In this document: in pieces, positions 1 to 9,960 of the stretch
Position numbering within the stretch: position 1 is the stretch's first letter
Layout: every line of letters starts with the position of its first letter
Origin: Trematomus loennbergii
Taxonomy: Eukaryota > Chordata > Actinopteri > Perciformes > Nototheniidae
DNA length: 64,000 bases
Reading direction: 5' to 3'
Assembly: GCA_012861695.1 (NCBI GenBank)
Contig: JAAOOA010000086.1
Span: 2,434,422-2,498,421, forward strand
Program-made: the position numbers and the translations under genes
Notes under the pieces: generated by a model
Seen by the model: only the letters and a program-made list of their open reading frames with translations
Databases searched by the model: none
What the model was told of the DNA's origin: nothing

Positions 1-719
1 AGTTTACGTCTCAATTGTTTTCACCTTTTAAATAAAGTTTAGTTTAAAAAAGTCAGCTGATTTCAAGCCAAAAAATGATAAATGATAAACATGATTCGAT
101 TACAAGTGAACAGAATATATAAAACAAGATCAATAACATTCAACAAACAACATGACTGGTCATTCAATATATACTATAATGTAATCACTTTGAAAAAGGG
201 AAAACTGTATACCAATGATATAACAACTGTTGCCATGTGAACTGATCAATACCCTGGATCAATGGAGGGGTTTGTTTACATCCAGTCAGTTAGATTTTGG
301 GGTTTTAAAGGTGTAACACATGTCTAACTGTTTCAATTCTAACATGTCCCAGGTGTGTGTGTGTGTATTTGGGTCAGCCCACTGATAGTGAGGGGAGCAG
401 GGTATCACAGTGCATGCTGGGACAGGCTCTAACCCTCCATTAGCTTGAATAGCTCGGCTCATCACGAGTATAGTTCTTGAACAGATCATTCCCCCATATC
501 AGCCACTTGTCTTCATTATTTTCATTCTGTTGTTGATTACCGCTCATCTGTATCAAGTAGTCTCATTATGTCTCACAGGTCCAGCAAGCCTCTATTATGT
601 GACGCTAAAAATGGGGAGTTTTCAATATGTCTGAACAACAATTTCTTTCTGGGAAAACAGCTAGAATAGTTGATTACGGAATCCCTGTGATGAAATGCTC
701 GGCTACTAAGCTAACATGC
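1..719. other. Intergenic or intronic DNA, nothing recognised
   Basis: This stretch is AT-rich with scattered stop codons in all frames. A short (GT)n run lies near 354-366. I see no exon with flanking splice signals and no transposon ends. Confidence 0.5.
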
Positions 720-965
720 TGGAGAAGTAACACTATGGTCTGTCCGTCCTGGGAGAGGGATCCTCCTCTGTTGCTCTCCCCAAGGTTTCTTCAAATGTTC
801 CTCATTAACTGGGGGGGTTTCTTAGGAAGTTTTTCCTTATCCGATGTAAGGGTCCAAGGACAGAAGGGGTCGTATTGATATTCTGTACAAACTGTAAAGT
901 CCACTGAGACAATGTAAATATTTGTAATATTGGTGTATATAAATAAACTTTGATTGATTGATTGA
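720..965 (+). mobile_element. 3' tail of a SINE/LINE ending in (TTGA)n
   Basis: The segment runs from a CTGTCCGTCCTGGGAGAGGG block through a GGGGTTTCTTAGGAAG block and TTTTTCCTTATCCGATG to AATAAACTTTGATTGATTGA. From memory, this order of blocks is a common teleost retroposon 3' end, closing in a short TTGA/GATT microsatellite tail. Only the 3' part is visible and the 5' end is lost. The family name cannot be fixed by eye; an L2/CR1-type partner LINE is likely because of the short tandem tail. The reading frame at 627-878 is not a gene. Confidence 0.6.
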
Positions 966-999
966 CTTTGGCTTAAGACCTGTTGTTATAACAATAGAG

Positions 1000-1650
1000 T
1001 AGAAATGAGTCCTTAACCTGGGAATGAGTCAGCATTTTAGCAAGGGGCTCCCTTGTCTGGAAGTGAATTTTCTTTAAATGTTTTTGGTTAGATGCTGAAA
1101 TAAGGTCTGCTGTTAACACAAGCTCACAAGATTTTTCCGTTTTGTTCTATGTCATAAAATTCGTCAGTAAATACCACACTGATGAATATCCAACTCTTTT
1201 ATGTGTCTCAAAAACAGTAGTTGCTAACAAGTGTCTAAATGAGACTACTAAACATCATCACGCCCAACATTAGCCGCCTTTAGCTTAGCTGTGTTTACAG
1301 AAGTCATGCTACCGGGATGTAGTTTCTAGCCTAACAGTAACTTTTTTATTTCTTGAAGTTTCATTTATGCTTCAACAATTATACAATTGGTGTTTAATGT
1401 GGAGATTATCCAGCTGAACAAAACAAGTATGACAAAATGTGTTTGCCACAAAGCTCTTTTTCTGCAATATTCCAATAAATCCATTCACTTTTGTTAAGTG
1501 GGCCCTTGCCTTGCTGACTTCCGGGTCGGCCTACAGTAAATATTTCATCTCTGCATCACCCACGCATTATACATGTCAATTAACAAGGAGAGAGAATGAC
1601 ACAAACGTGCAGTCCTCTGGCGTACCTTTTAATAGAAGGAGCCAGAGATA
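1000..1650 (-). repeat. Dispersed repeat family R1, copy 1
   Basis: The segment shares ordered blocks with 27380-27880 read in reverse: GAGTCAGCATTTTA, the TAAATACC block, the TAGCCGCCTTTAGCTTAGC block, GTTTGCCACAAAGCTC, and a GCTGACTTCCGGGTCGGCCTAC block. Other partial copies lie near 9700-9960, 13385-13450, 14220-14690, 26090-26290, 32540-32890 and 43130-43470. It has no protein-coding potential. I cannot see terminal repeats or a tRNA head, so the class is unknown (a non-autonomous DNA element is one option). Copies differ by many substitutions, so the family is old. Confidence 0.65.
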
Positions 1651-2724
1651 ACAGCACATGGTCCTTGAGCTGCTCTCGAATAGTGACTGTGAGAACAGGG
1701 AGAACAGGTATTATATCTGCTGCTGGATTCAATTTAGATTAAAAGCAGACTTATCTTATATAACACAGCCATGATCGGGATCTGCAGTGTAGAGTGTGGA
1801 GTTGGTGAGATCAGGTGAACATTTCTAGGGTATTACTCATTTAATTCTTATCAATTAAGTACAAATTGATTTATTCATATTTAAATATTTATTTTAGTTT
1901 TGCTTGAAAAAACTAAAGATACGAGAAATGACCTCAACAAACAGTTGGGGCTCGGGGATATTATTAAAACACGCTTTTGTCCAAAGCAACTTACAATAAG
2001 TGCAATCAGCCATAAAGATACAAGCTCAAAGTAGCAAGAGTCCCACATCAGCTTTCAAACCAGTGATAGTGCTACATGAAGAGATAAAAAGGGTTCCATT
2101 AGACATCTTGAAGTTAATGGTAGGCCTACTGTTAGAAGGTCAATTATTATATTCAAAACAAAACAACAAAACAACATCCACAAAACGACAAAACAACATA
2201 ATTTGATATCTCAAGTTCTGTAAGAGATTATACTGTTCGTAAGATAAGATAATATTGTATTATCATATTATAATATTATGTTAGTGCAAGTCATGAAGGC
2301 TGTCAAAAGTTTAAAGTGTGGGTCAAGCCTTTATTGTGCAGCCTATTGGTTACAGGTACAAAGGATTTTCCGAGGAGGATGAGTCTGTCTGAACATGGAG
2401 TGTGGTCCGGGGCTCAGGCACACACATGGAAACACAAGGGCCCCAGCAGTGGTGTCACAGTGCCTTACTCTGAACTCATAATATCATGGAACTATCTTTA
2501 CTCGGCGAGTAAGAACTACATGTTTTATTACCACTGCCTTCCTCTCCCCTGTTAGTGTGCAACTTACTGATGTTTAAAGGAAACAAATCATATATATAAA
2601 TATATATTCATGTGTGCAGGCAGTTCTGTGATTCTCTAGAACAGATGGCCAGAAAATGTTGTACATGTGAGAATTACCTATTTTACGCAACATAATGCAA
2701 GTCTTTGCAACCTCTGTTCACTGA
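1651..2724. other. Non-coding DNA with a dispersed repeat fragment at 1968-2150
   Basis: Around 1968-2150 lies a block beginning CACGCTTTTGTCCAAAGCA and ACTTACAATAAGTGCAATC. It resembles a widespread fish repeat also seen at 57545-57690 (CGCTTTTCTCCAAAGCGACT). The rest is AT-rich without a recognisable gene. Confidence 0.45.
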
Positions 2725-3027
2725 CTGCTAACAGCTAACAGTTTACAGCTTACAGCTAACAGCTAACAGTTTACAGCTTACAGCTAACAGCTACAGTTTA
2801 CAGCTTACAGCTAACAGTTTACAGCTTACAGCTAACAGCTAACAGTTTACAGCTTACAGCTAACAGCTACAGTTTACAGCTTACAGCTAACAGTTTACAG
2901 CTAACAGTTTACAGCTTACAGCTAACAGCTAACAGCTACAGCTAACAGCTAACAGTTTACAGCTTACAGCTAACAGCTACAGCTAACAGCTTACAGCTAA
3001 CAGCTACAGCTAACAGCTAACAGCTAC
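2725..3027. repeat. Minisatellite of CAGCTAACAG / TTTACAGCTTA units
   Basis: The array is built from three short modules (CAGCTAACAG, TTTACAG, CTTACAG) combined in varying order, giving composite periods of about 7, 13 and 28 bp. It is imperfect and ends where a GAATA tract begins. It has no coding function. Confidence 0.85.
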
Positions 3028-3125
3028 ATTAGAATAGAATAGAATAGATAGAATAGAAGAGAATAGAATCCTTTATTGTCATTATACAGGTATACAATGA
3101 GATGAGTAGAGCTACTCCATTTTTT
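3028..3125 (-). mobile_element. Retroposon 3' end with (GAATA)n tail
   Basis: An (AGAAT)n tract is followed by CCTTTATTGTCATTATACAG and a TATACAATGAGAT block. Read on the minus strand this is a typical non-LTR 3' end: ATGACAATAAAGGATTCTAT followed by a pentamer tail. The body beyond about 3125 is not recognised before the next array begins. Confidence 0.55.
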
Positions 3126-3168
3126 AAGGTGCCATCAAAAATACAACAAGAGATGTACAACATTCAGG

Positions 3169-3394
3169 AGGCAAGGCAAGGCAAGGCAAGGCAAGGCAAG
3201 GCAAGGCAAGGCAAGGCAAGGCAAGGCAAGGCAAGGCAAGGCAAGGCAAGGCAAGGCAGGCAAGGCAAGGCAAGGCAAGGCAAGGCAAGGCAAGGGCAAG
3301 GCAAGGCAAGGCAAGGCAAGGCAAGGCAAGGCAAGGCAAGGCAAGGCAAGGCAAGGCAAGGCAAGGCAAGGCAAGGCAAGGCAAGGCAAGGCAA
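3169..3394. repeat. Pentanucleotide array (GCAAG)n
   Basis: About 45 copies of GCAAG (CTTGC on the minus strand) with two interruptions, near 3257 and 3293. It touches the 3' end of the minus-strand L2-like LINE. Fish LINE tails of the form AAATAAACTTGCCTTGCC are common, and a short example is at 21655-21672. The array is therefore most simply the LINE's own terminal repeat after expansion. Frames read through it give only repeat peptides. Confidence 0.9.
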
Positions 3395-3444
3395 GAATAC
3401 ATGTTTAAATGGCATACTGTAGCTCAATTAAAAGAGATATGTTT

Positions 3445-3753
3445 TTAGTCTCGATTTAAAAATAGTAAGAGTTTCTGCAGACGTGCATGATTTGGGCAGT
3501 TTGTTCCAGAGTGTCGGGCATAATAGCTAAACGCTGCCTCTCCATGTTTTGTTTTTACTCTCGGAACCGATAGCAGACCCGTTCCAGAAGACCTGAGACA
3601 CCTTGATGGTTCGTAAGTATGTAGGAGATCAGCAATATACTTTGGTCCTAAACCATTTAGTGATTTAAAAACTAGCAATAGAACTTCAAAATCAATTCTT
3701 TGGCCGACTGGAAGCCAGTGTAAAGATTTCAGAACCAGACTGATGTGATCCAC
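3445..3753 (-). pseudogene. LINE reverse transcriptase C-terminal fragment
   Basis: The 102-residue frame contains LHWLPVGQRIDFEVLLLVFK and a YIADLL block followed by RSSGTGLLSVPR. This is the conserved post-RT tail of L2-type ORF2 proteins; the same region is better preserved at 49063-49455. The usual LWN...LP block is replaced by SGTNCPNHARL because of a frameshift near the end. It is not a host gene. Confidence 0.85.
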
Positions 3754-4167
3754 TCTTTTAATGTTAGTGAGGACTCGAGCAGCAGCGTTCTGAATCAGCT
3801 GCAGCTTTCTGATGGATTTTTTGTCAGCCCTGTGAATACACTATTGCAGTAGTCAAGTCTACTAAAGATAAAAGCATGGACAAGCTTTTCTAAGTCCTGT
3901 TGTGACATTAGTCATCCTCGATATGTTCTTCAGGTAAGCAGACCTAATGACTGTTGTAATGTGGCTGTTGAAATTCAGGTCTGAGTCCATCACTACACCC
4001 AGATGTCTAGCTTTACTAGTTGTTTTGTAGTCTGCCAACTGAAGCTCTGCGATTACTTTTAATCGGTCCTTCTTTGCTGATCTCAGTTTTTTGTTTGTTC
4101 AGTTGGAGAAAGTTCTGAGTCATCCAGTCATTGATGTGCTCAATGCACTTGCTCAGTGTTCTAATCG

Positions 4168-4175
4168 GAGAATAG
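4168..4175. repeat. 8-bp target site duplication, left
   Basis: GAGAATAG lies directly before the CAGAGGTGGG terminus and is repeated exactly at 5422-5429 after the other terminus. An 8-bp duplication is characteristic of hAT transposition. Confidence 0.9.
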
Positions 4176-5421
4176 CAGAGGTGGGGACTCGAGTCACATG
4201 ACTTGACTCGAGTCAGACTCGAGTCGCATATTTTTTGACTTGAGACTTGCTTGACTAACATTGATAAAAGACTTGACTTGACTTTGACTTGGTATTCATG
4301 ACTTGAGACTTGACTTAAGCTTGAGACAGATGACTTGAAAGGATTTGACTGTTTAAAATTAAATATTTGCGTTTGTTTTTGAAGTGAGATATTACGTTTA
4401 GTTTTTCGGAAAATGTGATTGGGTGATTATAGCACCGTGCGCGCAAACCTGGCAACCCACTAGAAGGCAGAAGTGTCAGTTAACATGGCAGCGGCTAGCG
4501 TTACTCCACAAATAGTCAAGTTTGGATTCAAGGATTATGTTGTCGATGACGCTAATAAGAAGAGAACAGCGGTATGCAGGGTCTGCAGCATAAAGATCAG
4601 TGACACGACCACCACAACATCCAACTTCATTCGTCACTACAACAAAACCCACAGAGAAAGGTGCATGAATGTGTTGTGTTAGCTAGAAAGCTAACGTTAA
4701 GTTTAAGCTACGTTAGACTTGGTTTCAAATCGATTAAGCATTACAAAGAGAAGACAAAACGGTAAATGAACACTAGAACCACCAAGGGATTCATTTGTAC
4801 TAACCCTGATACTGACGGGCTGTCAGGAGAGGGACAGAGAGAGAGAGAGAGGAAAAGAGATGCCTCGTTTATTTCCCCTGTGTTATTATCAGAAGTTACT
4901 GTAAACTTTTGAATAATGTAGTTCATCTACTTTTAGTAGTTTGTTTAAATGTTTTAATTATGTTGTTTTTGTTTGTAGAAGTGCATCATTCCTTGATTTA
5001 TTGTAAAAATGAATCTGAACTTTTTGATCTGTTATGATGATAAACTGAAGCAATTTCTAAATGAACCCAATGAACTGAGTTTTAAATCCTAGCTATATTG
5101 TCTGCAGTTCTAGGGTTAATATGAATCTAATATGATTGTCATCAGTCTAAATTAGATTTCAAATGATTAACTGTGTATGTAATGAAGATCATAGTGTGGG
5201 TTAAATCCATTTTCATAACCACTGTCTTTTAACTGATTTAAATGCGGAAACTGGGCTTATTCATCAGAATTTCGTATGACTTGACTTGACTTGACCTGAG
5301 CAATGACTTGACTTGACTTGCTTGACTCTCACCACAGTGACTTGGGACTTGCTTGATACTTGTAGGTCAAGACTTGAGACTTGCTCATGACTTGCACATG
5401 TAGGACTTACTCCCACCTCTG
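4176..5421 (+). mobile_element. hAT transposon, internally deleted, with BED-finger remnant
   Basis: The termini are CAGAGGTGGGGACTCGAGTC on the left and TACTCCCACCTCTG on the right, flanked by the exact 8-bp duplication GAGAATAG. Both subterminal regions are full of GACTTG/ACTCGAGTC repeats, usual for this fish hAT family. A full-length hAT would carry a transposase of about 600 residues. Here only a BED zinc-finger reading frame (4473-4682) is left, so the copy is non-autonomous. It inserted into the minus-strand LINE and is therefore younger than it. Confidence 0.93.
4473..4682 (+). pseudogene. BED-type zinc finger fragment of a hAT transposase
   Basis: The 69-residue frame has the BED finger pattern C35-x2-C38-x16-H55-x4-H60, with FGFKDYVVDD upstream. 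In hAT transposases this N-terminal finger binds the transposon ends. The frame stops at TAG soon after the finger, and no DDE or dimerisation region follows. A possible splice donor (AAAG|GTGCATG) lies just after the last histidine, so the finger may have been an exon. ATG at 4473 is the first start; the ATG at 4485 is an alternative. Whether it is still expressed cannot be told. Confidence 0.75.
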
Positions 5422-6818
5422 GAGAATAGTCTCCTGGTGTCATTTTAAAATAAATCTGGGTGTCGTCTGCATAGATGTGATAGCTTAGATCGTTGTTTTT
5501 AATTATTTGAGCCAGTGGTAGCATACAGTATAAATATTAAAAAGCAAAGGTCCTAAGATGGAGCCTGGAGGAACCCCGCATGACATATTTGTCAAAGTTG
5601 ATGTGTAGTTGCCTATTGAGACAACGTTTTTTCTGTCCTTTAAGTAGGTACTAAACCAGTTTAGAGCTGTTGCTGAAACTCCCACCCAGTTTTCTAGACG
5701 GTCTAGCAATATGTTGTGTCAGTGTCAAATGCAGCTCTGAGATCTAATAATACTAACACTGATATTCTGCCACTGTCTGTGTTTAAATGGATGTCATGTA
5801 AGACCTTTACAAGTGCAGTCTCAGTGCTGTGGTTTGGTCGAAGGCCCGACTGAAACACATCAAACCTGTCAGTTAAAAACATGAAATGACTCAACTGTTG
5901 AAAAACAATTTTAAATCAATTTGCTTAAAAAAGGAAGGTTTGATATTGGCCTGTAATTATTCATTACGGTTACGTCTAAGTTATGCTTTTTTAGGAGCGG
6001 TTTAATTACTGCAGTTTTCAGGGCCTGTGGAAATACACCTGAGTGAAGAGATTTGTTACTATATGAAGTAGATCTGAGGCCATGCAATGAAAAACTGTTT
6101 TGAAAAATCCTGTCGGAATAATATCGAGGCAGCAGGAGGAGGATTTCAGATGTTGAATAATGTCTTCAAGGTCATTAGCATTTATCCGACGGAATTGTGA
6201 CATGATGTCTGGATTGACTTTAGGTGGACACAGGGACAAAACATTTGCTGTACCTGGTACATGATTTTGTCAGTGAAGAACGAGGCAAATTCATTGCAGG
6301 CCCTGGTGGATAGAAATTCTGAGGCTACTGACACTGGGTGTTTGTTAGTCTGTCGACGGTAGCAAACAAGGCACGTGAGTTGTTTTTATTTTTGGTAATG
6401 ATGTCAGAGAAGAACGATTGTCCTTTTTATTTCCTCATTATAGACGCAGAGTTCTCTTTATATATTTCCAAGTGAACTTGGAGATTTGTTATTCTCCACC
6501 TGCGTTCAGCTTTTCTGCACTCAGTTTTGCTGTTCTCACGGTCATGGCTTTTCTCCATGGAGATATTTTCTTGCTAGATACTTCCTTTGTTTTAATGGGA
6601 GCAATGGTATCCATGACATTTGTTATTTTTGAATTAAAATGATCAACTAGCTCATTTACTGAGAAGTTAGGATGGGCAAGTGAGGGAGAAAAAATCTGAG
6701 CAAACATTTCCTGTGCATTTTCAGTTAAGTGACGTCGAGTGGTTACCTTTCTTAACAATTGTATGGACGGGAATAAAGCTCTCAAAGAAAAAACAGGAAT
6801 GGTCGGAGAGCGCAACAT
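5264..6818 (-). pseudogene. LINE reverse transcriptase core, broken
   Basis: Consecutive minus-strand frames carry RT pieces in order: CCLDIIPTGFFKTVF (6018-6239), a [17 protein letters not shown] block (5703-5894), [17 protein letters not shown] (5503-5709) and YHIYADDTQIY (5264-5524), the last holding the YADD catalytic motif. Frame changes between pieces show indels. The portion of the lowest frame left of about 5430 belongs to the hAT insertion, not the LINE. Confidence 0.85.
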
Positions 6819-6879
6819 CAGTCACCACAAGCTTAGAGATGTTCAGACCCTTTGATAATAAGTCCAGAGTGTGCCCCTT

Positions 6880-7330
6880 ATTGTGCGTCGGACCCTTCAC
6901 ATGCTGAGTCAGTCCATATTATGATAACACAAAACAGTTTAGCCCCTCTGTCCTGGGGATTGTCAACATGGATATTAAAATCACCAACAATGACTAGACG
7001 GTCAAAGTCAATACACACTATAGACAACAACTCGGTAAAATCATAAAAAACTTGCACAGTATTTGGGTGGTCTGTAGATGTTTAGGAAAAGAGCTCGAGA
7101 GGAGCATTTCAGCTGAAGGGCCACATATTCAAAAGAAGCAAAGTTTCCAACATAGTCTGCTTGCATTGAAATAAGTCATTAAACAAAATAGCTACTCCCC
7201 CCTTTCTTATGCAGTCTTGCCTGACTCATAAAACTAAAGTTAGGAGGGGTTGATTCTATAAGAACAGCTGTGCTGTTGTTTTGGTCTAACCAAGTTTCAG
7301 TTAAAAACATAAAATCCAGATTGTGCTTGG
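6880..7330 (-). pseudogene. LINE apurinic endonuclease remnant
   Basis: Translating the minus strand here gives RKRGGVAILFND, then RLVIVGDFNIHVDNPQDRG. The second block contains the GDFN signature of the exonuclease/endonuclease/phosphatase fold used by LINEs to nick target DNA. In-frame stops separate the pieces. It belongs to the same element as the RT to its left. Confidence 0.75.
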
Positions 7331-7612
7331 TGATAAAATCATTCATTAAAATGATTTACCTGCTAAAGACCTGACATTTAATAGAGCCAGTTTAAGTGTG
7401 TTGATATACTATCACTCTGACCGCCCGTGATAGACCGTGGAGCACGCGGAACTTCTGTTCAATTCGACAAACTCAAACAGATGCTTTTGGACTTTCTGTT
7501 TCCAACCTGAGTCACCAACCTTCTGTGTATGTTGGTTATAACAGAAATGGGTCGCTGCACTGGCATAGAGCCTCTGGTCGTTGGGTGGCGCCAGAGAGTG
7601 AGATGGCAGGCG

Positions 7613-7981
7613 TCATCGGCACCAGCGAAGAAAACTTGCTGGTAGAAAAGTTTCTAGCAGTGGAAACGGTGGCCTGAGATGACACTGCTGGAAAGGGGGG
7701 TGTGTGGCAATGGAGTGGAAATAGTCAGGAGACGTCTGAACAGCATGCTGCATGTTAGCCGCTAGCATGCGGCTACCCAACCTGCTGGGGTGGATTCCAT
7801 CAGTGTGAAGAGGCGGGTCGGTCCCAGAATAGATTAAAATGTCAATAAAACCTAAATTGTGAGCTCTGCAGGCGGATTGGAGCCAAGTGTGGAGGCTGAG
7901 GATCCTACTGAAACGCCCTGCTCCGCGGGCCAGCGTTGGGATCGGACCTGAGATAAAAAACGACTTTTCACAGCTGTACAT
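7613..7981 (-). pseudogene. LINE ORF1 fragment with SGNH-esterase-like tail
   Basis: The 122-residue frame contains SGPIPTLARGAGRFSR, LHTWLQSACRAHNLGFID and DGIHPSRLGSRMLAANMQ. The D-x-x-H arrangement in DGIHPS matches the Asp-His end of the SGNH hydrolase fold known in ORF1 of fish L2/CR1-type LINEs. The N-terminal nucleophile region is missing because the element is truncated at 7981. A role in RNP formation or membrane interaction is proposed for the family; nothing indicates function here. Confidence 0.75.
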
Positions 7982-7984
7982 TGG

Positions 7985-8265
7985 AGTACTTTCTTCTTCT
8001 TCTTCTTCTTCTTCTTCTTCTTCTTCTTTCGTGTAACGTCAGAGGTCCAACTCGGTGTCGTGTAGCCATGCCTGCATCTCTGGTCCTACGTCGAAGAGGC
8101 TGGCTTCCGAGGGTGGTCTATATAAAGGGCAGGTGGTTATTATATGTTCGGCAGTCTGTTCAGGGTCACTGCACTCGCATGCAGGAGTACAATGGAGAAG
8201 ATGTCCTCCACACTGTCTCTCCTGCCCTCTCAGCCTCAGCAGCAGTGTCTCCTCTCAGAGGGCTG
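7985..8265 (-). mobile_element. LINE 3' end with (GAA)n tail
   Basis: On the minus strand, about 8180-8045 translates to CECSDPEQTAEHIITTCPLY, then RPPSEASLFDVGPEMQAWLH and a stop. The sequence runs directly into (GAA)n (plus-strand TTC repeat at 7990-8029). The C-x-C...H...C pattern is the zinc-knuckle-like tail at the end of ORF2 in several fish LINEs. Only the last 90 or so codons survive. Confidence 0.65.
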
Positions 8266-8478
8266 TCTGTCTTATTGAACACTGTCATTTACAAGTGGTG
8301 TCACATCATGCAGATTAGGGTGGGCGATATGACCCGATTTTTGTCTTTTTGCTGTGCCGGTATTATATCACAGTATAATAATAAAATGGATATTCATCTC
8401 TAAACATAATCACTTGTTAAATTTGTTGTTCTATATTTTGCATCTATACCTTTTCCTCCCTCCTCTCTATTACGTCAA

Positions 8479-8483
<5 letters not shown>

Positions 8484-8536
<53 letters not shown>

Positions 8537-8582
8537 ATACACATACACATACATACACACACATACACATACACATACACTC
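8484..8582. repeat. Microsatellite (CA)n then (CATACA)n
   Basis: About 25 CA dinucleotides pass into an ACATAC-type hexamer pattern. A fragment beginning GGGTGGGCGATATGACCCGA at 8316, a common hAT MITE terminus in fish, precedes it. Confidence 0.9.
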
Positions 8583-9690
8583 ATGTGAATGGAGCTGATT
8601 TGCTCTGCTAACAATTTTGAAGAAATCCTTTCCAGACCTTTCTAGTCCAAAGCCAAAGTCTAAGGAGGACTGGGGGGTAAATAATTCTACGAGCAGTGGT
8701 TAAGAACAAAATAACTCTGTGAGAATTGATTGGATTCTGCTGACAGGTTCAAACGTACGTGCTGGGATCTTTGCAGCGTGGCAGATTAGACTACAGCCAG
8801 ACGTTATCTCAGAGCGGGGTCCCTCAGAAAGGCTGTGGTGTTGTTCTCATTTTCTCTCGCTGTAAGCCTCAGACGCCTGCAGGTTTTTCAGGAGATAACT
8901 TTGGCCTCGGCTCTGACCTGTGTCCTTCTCCTACGGCGACAATAAGCCCGTCCTCCATCAGCTGTGTCTGTCTGCTCTGGTCAGGGCAGTGGTCAGCTCT
9001 GTTAAGATTTGCTGCGCTGTCACAGGTGGGATGCGTGTTCACAAAGGCTGCGGCCCCCCCCCGGCATTGGTAATGGTCATCCTTTGTGACTTATGGTTCC
9101 ATGGTGGCAGGAGTGTAGATTTACTGTACACTCTGTTGGTTAGTTTATTGTCTGGCCCTCAGAAATGCATTCTTCACGGAGGGTTTGACCCTGAGCTTGG
9201 ACAATGCTAGATAAATCAGTTTGTACATTAGTAGGGATTCTGAACATTTCATAACAAAGTGAGGGTTTGATTATGGTTCATGGACATTTGGGTTGAAAGT
9301 ATGAGAAATGACACTGGGACAAATGACTTTGAAATGTCCAGCCAGGCACTTGAATGAATGTCTAATTCATGCTATTAAAGCATTGGCGTTACAATTGTAT
9401 TTTGGATGTTACTTAAATCCATACATAATGTAAATACTACATGTTTTATCTCCAACCAACAACCATATGAAGTTGCCTTAATGCAAATATAAGGGGAGTA
9501 AAAGTGATACTTGCAAATCAAAATTACTATACAAGCTCAGTATTGTATTTAAAAAAGATTTTAACATTTTATACTTAACCTTTGTGATGTCTTCCCATCA
9601 CCCAACTTGGGTTCCATCTTTTAAGCCAAATTAATTTCAACTCATTACAGAGTTTTACTTGTATTTTAAACGTTTTTAATTTATACTTAG
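8583..9690. other. Non-coding DNA, nothing recognised
   Basis: The part at 8750-9210 is more GC-rich than its surroundings and has open frames of about 100 codons. None shows a known domain or paired splice sites, so I do not call an exon. Confidence 0.4.
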
Positions 9691-9699
9691 ACTTATAGA

Positions 9700-9960
9700 G
9701 TGGAGCAGTGATGACGGCAAGACCCCATAGTTAGCATCAAAAGAATTGAATGGGATTTCGTATGTGGTAGAAAATAATCTCTGTGGCAAACAAGTTTTGT
9801 TCAGCAGGTTATTCACATGTTAACACCACTTTTAGATTTCTGAAGCGTCAATGCAAATTGGCAGAAATAAAAAGCCAACGTAAATTAATGCTATAATCAC
9901 GGTCCACATCTCCATTGCTAAGATAAAGGCAACAAAGGCAACACAACGTTGACATAAATT
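9700..9960 (+). repeat. Dispersed repeat family R1, diverged copy
   Basis: It carries AGTTAGCATCAAAAG, the CTGTGGCAAACAAGTTTTGT block, TTCAGCAGGTTATTC and an AAAAGCCAACGT block. The same order occurs at 32540-32760 and in part at 14260-14400. Confidence 0.55.

Larger units (their letters stand above)
3395..7981 (-). mobile_element. L2/Maui-like LINE, degenerate, split by a hAT insertion
   Basis: Reading right to left, the element shows an ORF1 esterase-like tail (7613-7981), an apurinic-type endonuclease remnant containing VIVGDFNIHVD (about 6900-7100), a reverse transcriptase in broken pieces (5264-6818) including YADDTQ, and the usual C-terminal HWLPV...RID region (3445-3753). It then ends in the (CTTGC)n tail. 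Many frameshifts and stops make it inactive. The hAT element at 4176-5421 entered later and accounts for 1.2 kb of its length. The 5' end is cut near 7981, where a (GAA)n tail of another LINE begins. Clade assignment by motif memory is L2; CR1-like is the alternative. Confidence 0.85.

Noticed and set aside
2725..3027. CRISPR-like repeat array
   Set aside because: There are no unique spacers, modules are 7-13 bp and contiguous, and the genome is vertebrate.
8759..9210. Possible host exons in the GC-richer stretch
   Set aside because: Frames lack recognisable domains and matched splice signals.
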